Positions 5,117 to 5,252 of a stretch of 5,252 nucleotides of DNA are shown here, in pieces; the first letter of the stretch is position 1, and each line of letters opens with the position of its first letter. The translations under genes and the position numbers were made by a program. Under the pieces are notes generated by a model. It was not told the origin of the DNA and searched no databases. It saw nothing but the letters and a program-made list of their open reading frames with translations. Source of the DNA: Novosphingobium sp. (GTDB lineage Bacteria; Pseudomonadota; Alphaproteobacteria; Sphingomonadales; Sphingomonadaceae); NCBI GenBank assembly GCA_020853995.1, contig JADYXV010000385.1:1-5252 (forward strand), in the 5' to 3' direction.

Positions 5117-5252
5117 TCAGCTGCGCAAGGCCGAGAAGAAGAATTCCGAATAACTCCGAGCCCATCGTTCAGTTTCTTCGCGATTAAATGCCCGTACGTC
5201 GCCTATGAAGCGGACATGGCCAATCAAGCCTTCAAGCCAGAAGCGCGCTGCA
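5117..5252 (-). CDS. C-terminal end of a protein, possibly TetR-family (5' end outside window)
   Basis: On the minus strand a frame is open from the window edge (first full codon at 5251-5249) to a TGA at 5119-5117, giving 44 residues that begin AARFWLEGLIGHVRFIGDV and end FFFSALRS. The segment is helical and aromatic-rich, and its end (RWARSYSEFFFSALRS) resembles the last helix of many TetR-family regulators. That resemblance is weak evidence. The gap of about 150 bases to the AIM24-family start contains that gene's own -10 box, so the two are probably not one operon. Confidence 0.5.
   Translation of the reverse strand, partial: AARFWLEGLIGHVRFIGDVRAFNREETERWARSYSEFFFSALRS

Noticed and set aside
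1..5252. CRISPR arrays, tRNA or rRNA genes, insertion-sequence ends, phage or defence genes
   Set aside because: No evenly spaced repeats, cloverleaf patterns, transposase or defence motifs were seen on either strand.

Overview
The window looks like a chromosomal piece of a moderately GC-rich Gram-negative bacterium. Alphaproteobacteria, and within them Sphingomonadales, fit the protein style best (ACAD/APH pair, KstR2-like TetR C-terminus, AIM24 protein, a short conserved-looking hypothetical). This assignment rests on impression; no RNA gene or other phylogenetic marker is present to confirm it.

Left part (1-1055): the 3' end of an unidentified + strand gene (stop at 211-213) converges with a TetR-family repressor gene on the - strand, with only 3 bases between the stops. 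The repressor is divergent from the catabolic operon. The shared region (844-1055) holds a 24-bp inverted repeat at 926-949 that looks like a TetR operator, two near-identical direct repeats (880-893 and 903-917), and a small inverted repeat in the leader just before the operon's ribosome binding site.

Centre (1056-3310): a two-gene, translationally coupled operon (ATGA overlap) encodes an acyl-CoA dehydrogenase-fold flavoprotein of the ACAD10/11 type and an APH-fold kinase. The same two domains are fused in eukaryotic ACAD10/ACAD11 and paired as LvaC/LvaA in Pseudomonas levulinate catabolism. There the kinase phosphorylates a 4-hydroxyacyl-CoA and the dehydrogenase-like partner removes the phosphate, so the product can enter beta-oxidation. 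The simplest reading is an acyl-CoA-type inducer released through the TetR repressor, controlling a gamma-hydroxy-acyl-CoA salvage module; the true substrate cannot be read from sequence.

Middle gap (3311-3841): about 530 bases with no convincing gene but several inverted repeats. They include a perfect 13-bp pair enclosing 80 bases and followed by a T-run, and a 14-base near-copy (13/14) of the operator's right half. This is the least explained part of the window and a candidate for a structured RNA or relic element.

Right part (3842-5252): a 68-residue protein of unknown function ends at a strong hairpin terminator (4075-4104). The terminator is shared with a convergent AIM24/TIGR00266-family gene on the - strand, which has a perfect TATAAT box close to its start. 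The window closes with the 3' end of another - strand gene, possibly a second TetR-like protein.
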